Assembly (NCBI RefSeq): GCF_000721175.1
Contig: NZ_JOEZ01000069.1
Coordinates: 1 to 11,867 of the forward strand
Length of the DNA: 11,867 nt
Direction of reading: 5' to 3'
Source of the DNA: Streptomyces anulatus
GTDB taxonomy: Bacteria > Actinomycetota > Actinomycetes > Streptomycetales > Streptomycetaceae
The position numbers were made by a program, and so were the translations under genes. Below the pieces are notes generated by a model. The model was not told the DNA's origin, did not search any database, and saw only the letters and a program-made list of their open reading frames with translations. Shown here one piece after another: positions 6,049 through 11,867 of the stretch (its first letter is position 1; every line of letters begins with the position of its first letter).

Positions 6049-6786
6049 CGCCTTGCGGAACAACGCCGTCCAGAGAAAGGACTCGCCGAAGACCGGGGAC
6101 CCGGGCGCCTCGTCGCGCATGCGGCGCAGCTCGATCTCCGTCAGGTCCGAGAAGATGTCGCGCAACTCCTCGGAGGTGTAGGCGAGTCCGCCGCCCAGGC
6201 TTCCCTCCCGGTAGAGCTCCTCGTCCGGCAGCTCGGAGCCCATGCCGCCCTCCCCCGCCGCGAAGCACGTGAGCGCGAAATGGCCGCCGGGGGCGAGGCA
6301 GCGGTCGAGGAGGGCGAGGTAGCTGATACGCCGGTGGGGCGGCAGGTGGTGGAAGCATCCGGAGTCGTGGATCAGGTCGTACGGGCCTGCCGCGGCCGCC
6401 CCGTCCGCCGTCAGGACGAAGGCGTCACCGCAGTGGAACCGGGCCTCGGTCCCCGGCACTTCGGCGCGCTCCTCCGCCCAGGCGATCGCCGCCTGGGAGA
6501 GGTCGATCGCGTCGACGTCGAATCCGAGCGAGGCCAGCGCGTGCGTGTTGCGCCCGGGCCCGCAGCCCAGGTCGAGCGCACGGCCCGGGGTGATCAGCCC
6601 TCGGTCGACGTAGGAGACGAGGCTCTCGTCGGGCTTGTCCACGAAGAAGGGCACCGGCTTCGAGCGGTCCCCGTAGAACTCGTCCCACCACGAGGAGGCG
6701 TCGGTGGTCCAGCGGTGCGCCTCGGGTACGAACAGGTCGTCCAGGAGCGTCAGTACGTCGTCCGTCGTGCGGATGTTCCGGTCCAT
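6037..6786 (-). CDS. Class I SAM-dependent methyltransferase
   Basis: This 249-aa methyltransferase has a Rossmann fold. Motif I is ALDLGCGPGRN (residues 70-80), binding S-adenosylmethionine. The acidic residue binding the ribose is in VDAIDLS (91-97). The post-motif region DLIHDSGCFHHLPPHRR (137-153) resembles small-molecule methyltransferases of the TehB/thiopurine type. An aromatic N-terminal segment (SSWWDEFYGDRSKPVPFFVD, 31-50) is typical of that group and would cap the active site. The acceptor substrate cannot be told from sequence. The ATG at 6786 follows GGGAAAGGGGAC, a strong ribosome-binding site, with a promoter-like -10 (TAAAAT) upstream. The gene is alone, convergent with the helix-turn-helix gene, and is followed upstream by the MMPL exporter on the same strand. 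A 243-bp gap and a hairpin make a shared transcript unlikely. Confidence 0.9.
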   Translation of the reverse strand: MDRNIRTTDDVLTLLDDLFVPEAHRWTTDASSWWDEFYGDRSKPVPFFVDKPDESLVSYVDRGLITPGRALDLGCGPGRNTHALASLGFDVDAIDLSQAAIAWAEERAEVPGTEARFHCGDAFVLTADGAAAAGPYDLIHDSGCFHHLPPHRRISYLALLDRCLAPGGHFALTCFAAGEGGMGSELPDEELYREGSLGGGLAYTSEELRDIFSDLTEIELRRMRDEAPGSPVFGESFLWTALFRKAPRQ

Positions 6787-6810
6787 CCGGTCCCCTTTCC
6801 CTCTGCGCCG

Positions 6811-6839
6811 ATTTTAGGGTTCGGGCGAGAGAAAGCCCA
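6811..6839 (-). promoter_or_regulatory. Likely promoter of the methyltransferase gene
   Basis: On the minus strand TAAAAT (6816-6811) fits the actinobacterial -10 consensus TAnnnT. At 17 bases spacing TGGGCT (6839-6834) matches the -35 consensus at only three of six positions. Transcription would start near 6804, giving a leader of about 18 bases with the ribosome-binding site. Confidence 0.45.
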
Positions 6840-6974
6840 GGTCACAGCTGGTTCGGCGATCGCGCTGGGGACGCTCGGAAGGGGTGTGACCGAGGGAGCG
6901 CCCCCACCCCCCTGCCCTCCGGCGGCCAGGCCCTCCGCATGCCCGCCACGGCCCGTCAGGGGGCCTTCCACGGT

Positions 6975-7009
6975 CGGCCCGAGGTCCCTTTTCGAACGGG
7001 TTCGGGCCG
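6975..7009 (-). terminator. Hairpin terminator of the MMPL exporter gene
   Basis: CGGCCCGA (6975-6982) pairs perfectly with TCGGGCCG (7002-7009), with an inner CCC/GGG pairing. It starts 21 bases after the exporter's stop. On the plus strand the loop carries CTTTTCG, so on the transcript it is A-rich and there is no U-run. Confidence 0.55.
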
Positions 7010-7029
7010 GTCGCGGAGCCGTCGTGCGC

Positions 7030-9318
7030 CTATGCCCCCGTGGAGACCTTTTCCCCTGCCCGGGTCGCCTCGGGTATCTCCCCGCCGGCCGCGGGCTCCG
7101 CCGGGTCGCCGGGTGCGCCCTTCGTACCGGAGGCGGCCGGGGCCGGTTCCCCTTCGCTGAGCCCGAACCTCTGGTGGAAGGCGCGCAGCGGCCTGGGGGC
7201 CCACCAAGTGGCGCGACCCGTCAGCTTCATCACGGCGGGGACCAGCAGGCTGCGGACCACCATGGCGTCCATCAGGACGGCGAGGGCGATCCCGAGCCCC
7301 AGCATCTTGGTGTTGGTGACCCGCGAGGTGCCTATGGCGACCATCACGACCGCGAGGATCACGGCGGCCGCGGTGATCAGCCCGCCTGTGCGGGACAGGC
7401 CGAAGGTGACCGAGCGTTCGTGGTCGCCGGTCCGGTCGTACTCCTCCTTGATGCGGGAGAGCAGGAAGACCCCGTAGTCCATGGAGAGGCCGAAGGCGAC
7501 GCAGAACATCAGGACGGGCAGGGTCGTCTCGATGTCCCCCGTACTGGTGAAGGCGAGGATCCCGGAGAGGTTCCCGTCCTGGAAGACCCAGACCACCGCA
7601 CCGAACATCGCCGTCAGGCTGAGGGCGTTGAGCACGACCGCCTGGATCGGGATGAGCACGCTGCCGGTGAGCAGGAAGACCAGGAGCAGGGTCACGACCA
7701 CGATGATCGCCAGCGCCCAGGGCAGCCGGTCGGCTATGGCGTCCTTGGAGTCGACGAGGACCGCCGCCGTGCCCGTCACCGAGGTGTCGAAGGAGTCGGC
7801 GGGCATCGCACGCAGATCCCGTACGAGCTGCTGGGCCTCCTCCCCGACCGCCTCGCCGTCCGGCAGGACGCCGACGTACGCGGCCGAGTCCGCCGTGACC
7901 GGGCCGTCGACGCGCAGCACGCCAGGGACCTTCTCGATCCGGCCCTTGAGGGCTGCGTACGCGGCGGGCGTCCCCTCCCCCTCTATCAGCATCTCCAGGC
8001 CGCCGCCGGGGCTGCCGGGGAAGCCCTCACGGATGTGCTCCTGGACCACCCGGGACTCGGCTCCGGCGGGGAGCTGGCGGTCGTCCGCCGTGCCGAACTT
8101 GACGCCGAGGAAGGGCAGTCCGAGGAGGACGAGCCCCACCGTGGTGACGATGGCGAAGACCGGCGCCCTGCGCATCACGAGCCCGGCGAAGCGCGCCCAG
8201 CCCCTGCCGGCCTCCGGGACCGGGGCTTCCGCGGCCGCCGTCCTCCTGCTGCGGCGCAGCAGTCGGCGCAGGTCGAGCGCGTTGACCCGGTGCCCGAGCA
8301 GCACGAGTGCCGCGGGCAGCAGGATCAGCGCGGCAGCGGCGGCCAGGAGGACCACGGCGATCCCGGCGTAGGCGAAGGACCGCAGGAAGTACTGCGGGAA
8401 GACGAGCATGGCCGACAGGGACACCGCCACGGTCAGCGCGGAGAACAGCACCGTACGCCCGGCGGTCCGCAGTGTGGTGCCCACCGCCGTCCGGGGGTCC
8501 GCCCCGCCGGCCAGCTCCTCGCGGAATCGGCGGACGATGAACAGGGCGTAGTCGATGGCGAGTCCGAGGCCGAGGGCCGTGGTGAGGTTCATCGCGAAGA
8601 CCGAGACGTCGGTGAACTCCGTCAGCCCCCGCAGCACGGCGTTGGTGCCGAGGATGGCGACGATGCCGACACCGAGCGGCAGCATCGCGGCGACAGCGCT
8701 GCCGAAGACCATGACCAGCAGGACGAGGGTCACCGGCAGGGCGATCAGCTCGGCCCGCAGCAGGTCCTCCTGGATGATCGTCTGCATCTCGTGCTGCACG
8801 GCGACGGGCCCGCCGAGGGAGACCTTCACCGGCCCCCGCTCCCCCGCGAAGGCGGGGGCTATCCGGTCGAGGGTCTCGCCCGCGGTCTTCTCGTCGCCCC
8901 CGATCCGGGCGGCGATGATCGCCTCGTGGCCGTCCTCGGAGCGCAGGGCGGGTGATCCGGTCACCCAGTAGGACCCGATGCCCGAGATGCCCGGCTCGGC
9001 CTCCAGCCGCTCGACGAGGCGGGCGGCTTCGGCGGCCACCGCCGGGTCGTCGACGGTCGCGGAGCCGCTGTCCACCAGGAGGAGGAGGTTGGGCTGTGAG
9101 GCGGGGAACTCCCGCGCCAGCACGTCGGTCGCATAGGTCGACTCGGCGTCGGGGGCCTGCCAGCCGCCGCTGCCCATCCGGTCCGCCACCCCGCTCCCGG
9201 CGAACACGGCGAGCGCGGTGATCACCAGAGCGGCCAGCAGCGCGAGCCTCGGCCGGGCGGTGACGAACCGGGTCCAGCCGCCGACCGGGGGCGGCGCGGA
9301 ACGGTTGACTTCGGACAT
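7030..9318 (-). CDS. MMPL-family (RND superfamily) exporter
   Basis: This 762-aa integral membrane transporter matches Streptomyces/mycobacterial MMPL proteins, which use the proton gradient to export lipids, antibiotics or other hydrophobic compounds. Two homologous halves each have one leading transmembrane helix (about 25-43 and 385-405), an extracytoplasmic domain (about 45-190 and 405-530) and a five-helix bundle (about 191-342 and 533-700). The proton-relay Asp-Tyr pairs are present in both halves: D256-Y257 (GLGLAIDYALFIVRRFREEL) and D614-Y615 (AFGLSMDYGVFLLSRIKEEY). The C-terminal 50 residues are Pro/Ala/Gly-rich and variable. Length is usual. The ATG at 9318 has GAAGGGGAC upstream. 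It is divergent from a tetR gene, with operator-like palindromes between, so its expression is probably repressed by that regulator and induced by a ligand that may also be a substrate. The substrate cannot be read from sequence. Confidence 0.93.
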   Translation of the reverse strand: MSEVNRSAPPPVGGWTRFVTARPRLALLAALVITALAVFAGSGVADRMGSGGWQAPDAESTYATDVLAREFPASQPNLLLLVDSGSATVDDPAVAAEAARLVERLEAEPGISGIGSYWVTGSPALRSEDGHEAIIAARIGGDEKTAGETLDRIAPAFAGERGPVKVSLGGPVAVQHEMQTIIQEDLLRAELIALPVTLVLLVMVFGSAVAAMLPLGVGIVAILGTNAVLRGLTEFTDVSVFAMNLTTALGLGLAIDYALFIVRRFREELAGGADPRTAVGTTLRTAGRTVLFSALTVAVSLSAMLVFPQYFLRSFAYAGIAVVLLAAAAALILLPAALVLLGHRVNALDLRRLLRRSRRTAAAEAPVPEAGRGWARFAGLVMRRAPVFAIVTTVGLVLLGLPFLGVKFGTADDRQLPAGAESRVVQEHIREGFPGSPGGGLEMLIEGEGTPAAYAALKGRIEKVPGVLRVDGPVTADSAAYVGVLPDGEAVGEEAQQLVRDLRAMPADSFDTSVTGTAAVLVDSKDAIADRLPWALAIIVVVTLLLVFLLTGSVLIPIQAVVLNALSLTAMFGAVVWVFQDGNLSGILAFTSTGDIETTLPVLMFCVAFGLSMDYGVFLLSRIKEEYDRTGDHERSVTFGLSRTGGLITAAAVILAVVMVAIGTSRVTNTKMLGLGIALAVLMDAMVVRSLLVPAVMKLTGRATWWAPRPLRAFHQRFGLSEGEPAPAASGTKGAPGDPAEPAAGGEIPEATRAGEKVSTGA

Positions 9319-9374
9319 GGTGCGGTGTCCCCTTCACCGAGACCCGGGCGGCACAAGGCAGCATGGGTCGGTCG

Positions 9375-9393
9375 TTGCCAAATACCCTGGCAA
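9375..9393. promoter_or_regulatory. Inverted repeat in the tetR/MMPL spacer
   Basis: TTGCCA and TGGCAA are perfect 6-bp arms separated by 7 bases. It lies on the MMPL side of the spacer, within the likely exporter leader. It does not resemble the other two palindromes, so a different regulator or an RNA structure is possible. Confidence 0.35.
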
Positions 9394-9396
9394 ACA

Positions 9397-9410
9397 CGAG
9401 TAGTCGCTCG
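9397..9410. promoter_or_regulatory. Second, weaker TetR operator candidate
   Basis: CGAGTAGTCGCTCG has the same outer CGAGT...CTCG as the perfect palindrome at 9425-9440, with the start points of the matching 14-base cores 29 bases apart, about three helical turns. Two TetR dimers on the same DNA face would be possible. Confidence 0.45.
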
Positions 9411-9418
9411 CGTTTCAC

Positions 9419-9449
9419 TAGAATGCGAGTGAGCACTCGCGTTTGTCAA
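9419..9449 (-). promoter_or_regulatory. Likely MMPL promoter overlapping the operator
   Basis: On the minus strand a perfect -35 TTGACA (9449-9444) is followed, after 19 bases, by ATTCTA (9424-9419). The spacer is long but contains the perfect palindrome, so a bound repressor would block polymerase. On the plus strand the same six bases read TAGAAT, a good -10 for the divergent tetR gene, although no matching -35 is seen. The two promoters may therefore overlap. Confidence 0.5.
9425..9440. promoter_or_regulatory. Probable TetR-family operator
   Basis: GCGAGTG and CACTCGC form a perfect 7-bp-arm palindrome with a 2-base centre, the size expected for a TetR dimer site. It lies between the divergent exporter and tetR genes, inside the exporter's promoter spacer. 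It is probably bound by the regulator encoded immediately to the right. Confidence 0.7.
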
Positions 9450-9476
9450 CCGCATCATGAGAGCTGGGGATTGACC

Positions 9477-10199
9477 GTGTCGGAGGCCAAAGCCACCAAG
9501 GGTGCCGCAGCGGACGGAGCGGACGGCGGATCCACCGCCGGCACAGCCGACGGAACACCGGGCTCCGCCCGCCCGCGCCGCCGCCAGGCCCGCGGCGAGG
9601 CCCGGATCGCCCAACTGCTCGAGGCCGCCGCCAGCGTGTTCTGCACCAGCGGCTACACCGCGTCCAGCACCAACGCCATCGCCCGCGAGGCCGGGGTGTC
9701 GCCGGGCACGCTCTACCAGTTCTTCCCGAACAAGGAGGCCATCGCCGTCGAGCTCGGCGACCGGCTGCTCAACCGCTGGCGGGACACCTACGGCGCCGCC
9801 TTCTCGCAGAGCCATATCGAGCTGCCGCTCGACCGCATGCTGGACGCCATCCTCGACCCACTGATCGCCTTCAACTGCGAGAACCCGGCGTTCTCCGTCC
9901 TGATGCACGGCTCGGAGATCCCCGGCCGGATCACCGAGGAGCACGACACGCTGCACGCGACGATGCTGACGCGGGTCGAATCGGTGCTCGCCGGCTACCT
10001 CCCGGACATGCCCGCCACCCAGGTCCACCGCATCGCCGACATGACCTTCATGCTCTTCAAGGCCGGGCTGGACCTGATCATGGCCCACGAGGGCGAGGAG
10101 CGCGCCGCCTACGTCCAGGAGCTGAAGACGATCATGTACCGGTACCTGGATCCCCTCATGTGCGACGACGCCCCGCACCGGACCTCGCACGCGCCGTAG
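9477..10199 (+). CDS. TetR/AcrR-family transcriptional repressor
   Basis: This 240-aa regulator has a low-complexity Ala/Gly/Thr N-terminal extension (1-30) and a basic stretch (RPRRRQARGEARI, 32-44). The TetR DNA-binding domain follows: LLEAAASVFCTSGYTASSTN then AIAREAGVSPGTLYQFFPNK (about 47-86, recognition helix SPGTLYQFF). The remaining 150 residues form the helical ligand-binding and dimerisation region, with no motif that names the ligand. The GTG at 9477 was chosen because GGGGA lies six bases upstream. A TTG two codons earlier is the only close alternative, and starts further left would place the operators inside the gene. It probably represses the divergent MMPL exporter and itself from the palindromes in the 158-bp spacer, the usual arrangement for this pair. 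No terminator is evident after it. Confidence 0.9.
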   Translation: MSEAKATKGAAADGADGGSTAGTADGTPGSARPRRRQARGEARIAQLLEAAASVFCTSGYTASSTNAIAREAGVSPGTLYQFFPNKEAIAVELGDRLLNRWRDTYGAAFSQSHIELPLDRMLDAILDPLIAFNCENPAFSVLMHGSEIPGRITEEHDTLHATMLTRVESVLAGYLPDMPATQVHRIADMTFMLFKAGLDLIMAHEGEERAAYVQELKTIMYRYLDPLMCDDAPHRTSHAP

Positions 10200-10238
10200 A
10201 CCGCCATCGCCCGGCACGCGCACCACCGGAGCGCATTA

Positions 10239-10258
10239 ATACCCCCTAGGGGTATAGT
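10239..10258 (+). promoter_or_regulatory. CsoR-type copper operator over the copZ -10 element
   Basis: ATACCCC-CTA-GGGGTAT (10239-10255) is a perfect palindrome of the kind bound by the copper-sensing repressor CsoR in actinomycetes (TACCC...GGGTA). It overlaps a -10 element TATAGT (10253-10258), so bound CsoR would block transcription and copper-loaded CsoR would release it. The -35 region is poor. The csoR gene itself is not in the window. Transcription would start near 10265, giving a leader of about 80 bases to copZ. Confidence 0.8.
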
Positions 10259-10345
10259 GTGAAGGAGACGGTACGCCACGGAGTCCTCTGCGGCCCCAGG
10301 CGCCCCGTCGTGCCGTCGAAACGTGTTCGCGAAGAGGAGAACGTC

Positions 10346-10663
10346 ATGACCGCCGAGACCGAGACCGCCCAGTCCACCGGCTCCTGCTGCTCGCCCACCG
10401 GTTCCTGCCACGACGGTGCGGCCGACGTGCAGATCGAGCAGACCGACTCGGTCACCACGGTGTACCGGGTCAAGGGCATGACCTGCGGTCACTGCGAGGG
10501 CGCCGTGTCGGAGGAGATCTCCGGGATCGCGGGCGTGACCTCGGTCGCGGCCGCCGCCGCCACCGGCCTGGTCACCGTCACGTCCAAGGCCCCGCTGGCC
10601 GAGGACGCCATCCGCGCCGCCGTCGACGAGGCAGGGTACGAGCTCCTCGGCCCGGCCGCCTGA
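10346..10663 (+). CDS. copZ: CopZ-like copper chaperone (heavy-metal-associated domain)
   Basis: This 105-aa protein has one heavy-metal-associated domain (about 38-102). The Cu(I)-binding loop is GMTCGHC (44-50, Cys47 and Cys50), and the ferredoxin-like fold ends in the usual AVDEAGYEL. It would carry Cu(I) in the cytosol and hand it to the CopA ATPase encoded downstream. It carries an extra N-terminal segment with a second cysteine cluster (SCCSPTGSC, Cys14, Cys15, Cys21, plus His22) not found in minimal CopZ proteins of about 70 residues, which may bind additional metal. The ATG at 10346 has GAGGAG upstream. A GTG at 10259 in the same frame lies inside the promoter and is rejected. It follows the CsoR-type operator, and copA begins 106 bases after its stop. 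Confidence 0.9.
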   Translation: MTAETETAQSTGSCCSPTGSCHDGAADVQIEQTDSVTTVYRVKGMTCGHCEGAVSEEISGIAGVTSVAAAAATGLVTVTSKAPLAEDAIRAAVDEAGYELLGPAA

Positions 10664-10705
10664 GGACCGGCCTCCGGAGCAGCAGCGTCCCGTTCACCGT
10701 CGGGC

Positions 10706-10739
10706 CCGTACCCCACCAGCGGATACTGGTGGGGTACGG
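10706..10739 (+). terminator. Strong copZ-copA intergenic hairpin
   Basis: A perfect 14-bp stem (CCGTACCCCACCAG at 10706-10719, its complement at 10726-10739) with a 6-base loop lies between copZ and copA, and four more pairs are possible past a one-base bulge. No U-run follows. It ends 30 bases before copA's start codon, so it could act as a partial terminator lowering copA relative to copZ, or as an mRNA-stabilising 3' end for copZ. The arms contain TACCCC and GGGGTA, the half-sites of the CsoR operator, but 16 bases apart instead of 5. Confidence 0.55.
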
Positions 10740-10769
10740 CCCGATCTGCGTTTCCCAGGAGTTGCGGAC

Positions 10770-11867
10770 ATGGCCAGCACAGCAGCAGCCGGTTTCCCGG
10801 CAGCCGACGCATCCGAGGCCGAGCTCGTGATCGGCGGGATGACCTGCGCCTCGTGCGCTGCCCGTGTCGAGAAGAAGCTCAACCGGATGGACGGCGTCAC
10901 CGCCACGGTGAACTACGCGACCGAGAAGGCGCGCGTCACCTTCGGGGACGGGCTGGAGCTGGGCGACCTCGTCGCCACGGTCGAGAAGACCGGCTACACG
11001 GCCCGCCCCGTCGCCCGGCCGGAACGTCAGGCGCCGGCAGGATCCGATGCCGCCACGCCGCGTCCCACCACACCCTCCGCCGCCGGCCCGGACACGTACG
11101 CGGACGCGGACGAGGCTTACCGTACGGACGGAGCTTCCGGACAGGACGGGGGCCGGCGCCCGGCCCGGGAGGCCGAAGCGGAAGCCCAGCACTCCGGACC
11201 GGAGGTCCGGGACGCCGACGCGGAACCGGACGCCTCCCTCGCCGCACTGCGGCAGCGTCTCGTCGTCTCCGCCGTGCTCGCCGTCCCCGTCGTCCTGCTC
11301 GCCATGGTCCCGGCGCTCCAGTTCGGCTTCTGGCAGTGGCTGAGCCTCACCCTCGCCGCGCCCGTCGTCGTCTGGGGCGGCCTGCCCTTCCACCGTGCCG
11401 CCTGGACCAACGCGAAGCACGGCGCGGCCACGATGGACACGCTGGTCTCGCTCGGCACGCTGGCCGCGTTCGGCTGGTCGCTGTGGGCCCTGTTCCTCGG
11501 CGACGCGGGCATGCCCGGCATGCGCCACGGCTTCGACCTCACCGTCTCGCGCGCCGACGCCACCTCGATGATCTACCTGGAGGTGGCGGCCGGGGTCATC
11601 ACGTTCATCCTGCTGGGCCGCTATCTGGAGGCCCGCGCGAAGCGGAAGTCCGGCGCGGCACTGCGGGCGCTGATGCATCTGGGCGCCAAGGACGTCTCCG
11701 TACTCAGGGCGGGCCGGGAGGTACGTGTCCCGGCGGGCGCGCTCGTCGTCGGCGATCGCTTCGTCGTGCGTCCCGGGGAGAAGATCGCGACGGACGGGAC
11801 GGTGGTCGAGGGCTCGTCCGCCGTGGACGCCTCGATGCTGACGGGCGAGTCCGTCCCCGTCGAGGTC
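10770..11867 (+). CDS. copA: CopA-type copper-exporting P1B-ATPase, partial (N-terminal 366 codons)
   Basis: This P1B-type ATPase exports Cu(I) across the cytoplasmic membrane, and the reading frame is still open at the window end. It starts with a heavy-metal-associated domain (about 18-79) with GMTCASC (23-29, Cys26 and Cys29). An unusually long hydrophilic linker (about 80-156) rich in Ala, Asp, Glu and Pro follows. Next come the first transmembrane helices (about 164-181, 184-200, 216-232 and 256-275, with the MDTLVSLGT and LEVAAGVITFILLGRYLEA signatures of copper ATPases) and the start of the actuator domain, including TGES (358-361). The CPC membrane motif, the DKTGT phosphorylation site and the ATP-binding domain lie beyond the edge. 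The ATG at 10770 follows AGGAG with suitable spacing. It is downstream of copZ and probably co-transcribed from the CsoR-controlled promoter, with the intergenic hairpin tuning read-through. Confidence 0.93.
   Translation, partial: MASTAAAGFPAADASEAELVIGGMTCASCAARVEKKLNRMDGVTATVNYATEKARVTFGDGLELGDLVATVEKTGYTARPVARPERQAPAGSDAATPRPTTPSAAGPDTYADADEAYRTDGASGQDGGRRPAREAEAEAQHSGPEVRDADAEPDASLAALRQRLVVSAVLAVPVVLLAMVPALQFGFWQWLSLTLAAPVVVWGGLPFHRAAWTNAKHGAATMDTLVSLGTLAAFGWSLWALFLGDAGMPGMRHGFDLTVSRADATSMIYLEVAAGVITFILLGRYLEARAKRKSGAALRALMHLGAKDVSVLRAGREVRVPAGALVVGDRFVVRPGEKIATDGTVVEGSSAVDASMLTGESVPVEV

Noticed and set aside
6890..6960. Coding sequence in the C-rich tract between methyltransferase and exporter
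   Set aside because: Pro-rich strings with no start signal. It is ordinary intergenic DNA.
6040..8955. A 971-codon plus-strand open frame across the methyltransferase and exporter
   Set aside because: It is antisense to two well-supported genes and reads as Gly/Glu/Asp/Arg low complexity, the usual antisense shadow in high-GC DNA. No ribosome-binding site or domain.
8027..9436. A 469-codon minus-strand frame overlapping the exporter in another frame
   Set aside because: Arg/Pro/Gly-rich shadow of the MMPL gene. It would also run through the operators.
9222..10226. A 334-codon minus-strand frame antisense to tetR
   Set aside because: The TetR helix-turn-helix on the plus strand is clear. 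The antisense frame has no domain.
10259..10345. GTG at 10259 as start of the CopZ protein
   Set aside because: It lies next to the -10 element, so the transcript would barely include it. The ATG at 10346 has a good ribosome-binding site.
10578..11678. A 366-codon minus-strand open frame antisense to copA
   Set aside because: The plus strand encodes an unmistakable copper ATPase, and the antisense frame is low complexity.

Overview
The window is high-GC DNA whose codon use, ribosome-binding sites and gene families look like Streptomyces or a close actinomycete. The evidence is third-position G/C preference, GTG starts, helicase-associated repeat proteins, DinB/DUF664 proteins, actinobacterial-type MMPL exporters and WXG100-like secretion substrates. 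No rRNA, tRNA, CRISPR array or replication origin is visible.

The left part (1-4850) looks like an accessory region full of gene debris. It starts with an internal fragment of an IS5-type transposase (256-482, minus). Next is an intact three-gene minus-strand operon (2316 down to 566): a 158-aa helical protein, a 317-aa protein with a W-Q-G turn typical of WXG100-like type VII secretion substrates, and a 91-aa two-helix membrane protein whose start overlaps the preceding stop (ATGA). Beyond it lies a wrecked DEAD/DEAH helicase. A roughly 165-bp piece encoding part of the helicase body reads on the minus strand, directly abutting the C-terminal helicase-associated (HA) repeats on the plus strand, which themselves carry a frameshift near 3050. 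A small orphan ORF (3967-4188) and a C-terminal fragment of a tyrosine-recombinase-like integrase (4198-4791, minus) follow. The integrase fragment begins at one arm of a 28-bp imperfect inverted repeat.

The right part (4868-11867) looks like ordinary, intact chromosome. It holds a DinB-family protein (minus), a 434-bp gene-free stretch, a 63-aa MerR-like helix-turn-helix protein (plus), a class I SAM-dependent methyltransferase (minus) and an MMPL/RND exporter (minus). The exporter diverges from a TetR regulator (plus), and their shared spacer carries two similar palindromes plus a third inverted repeat. Last is a copper-handling operon: a CsoR-type operator over a -10 element, a CopZ-like chaperone, a strong intergenic hairpin, and the start of a CopA-type copper P1B-ATPase that runs off the window end.

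Two regulatory units can be read from layout. TetR probably represses the MMPL exporter and itself through the shared spacer. Copper release of CsoR probably induces copZ-copA. The least explained parts are the type VII-like operon and the rearranged helicase beside it.
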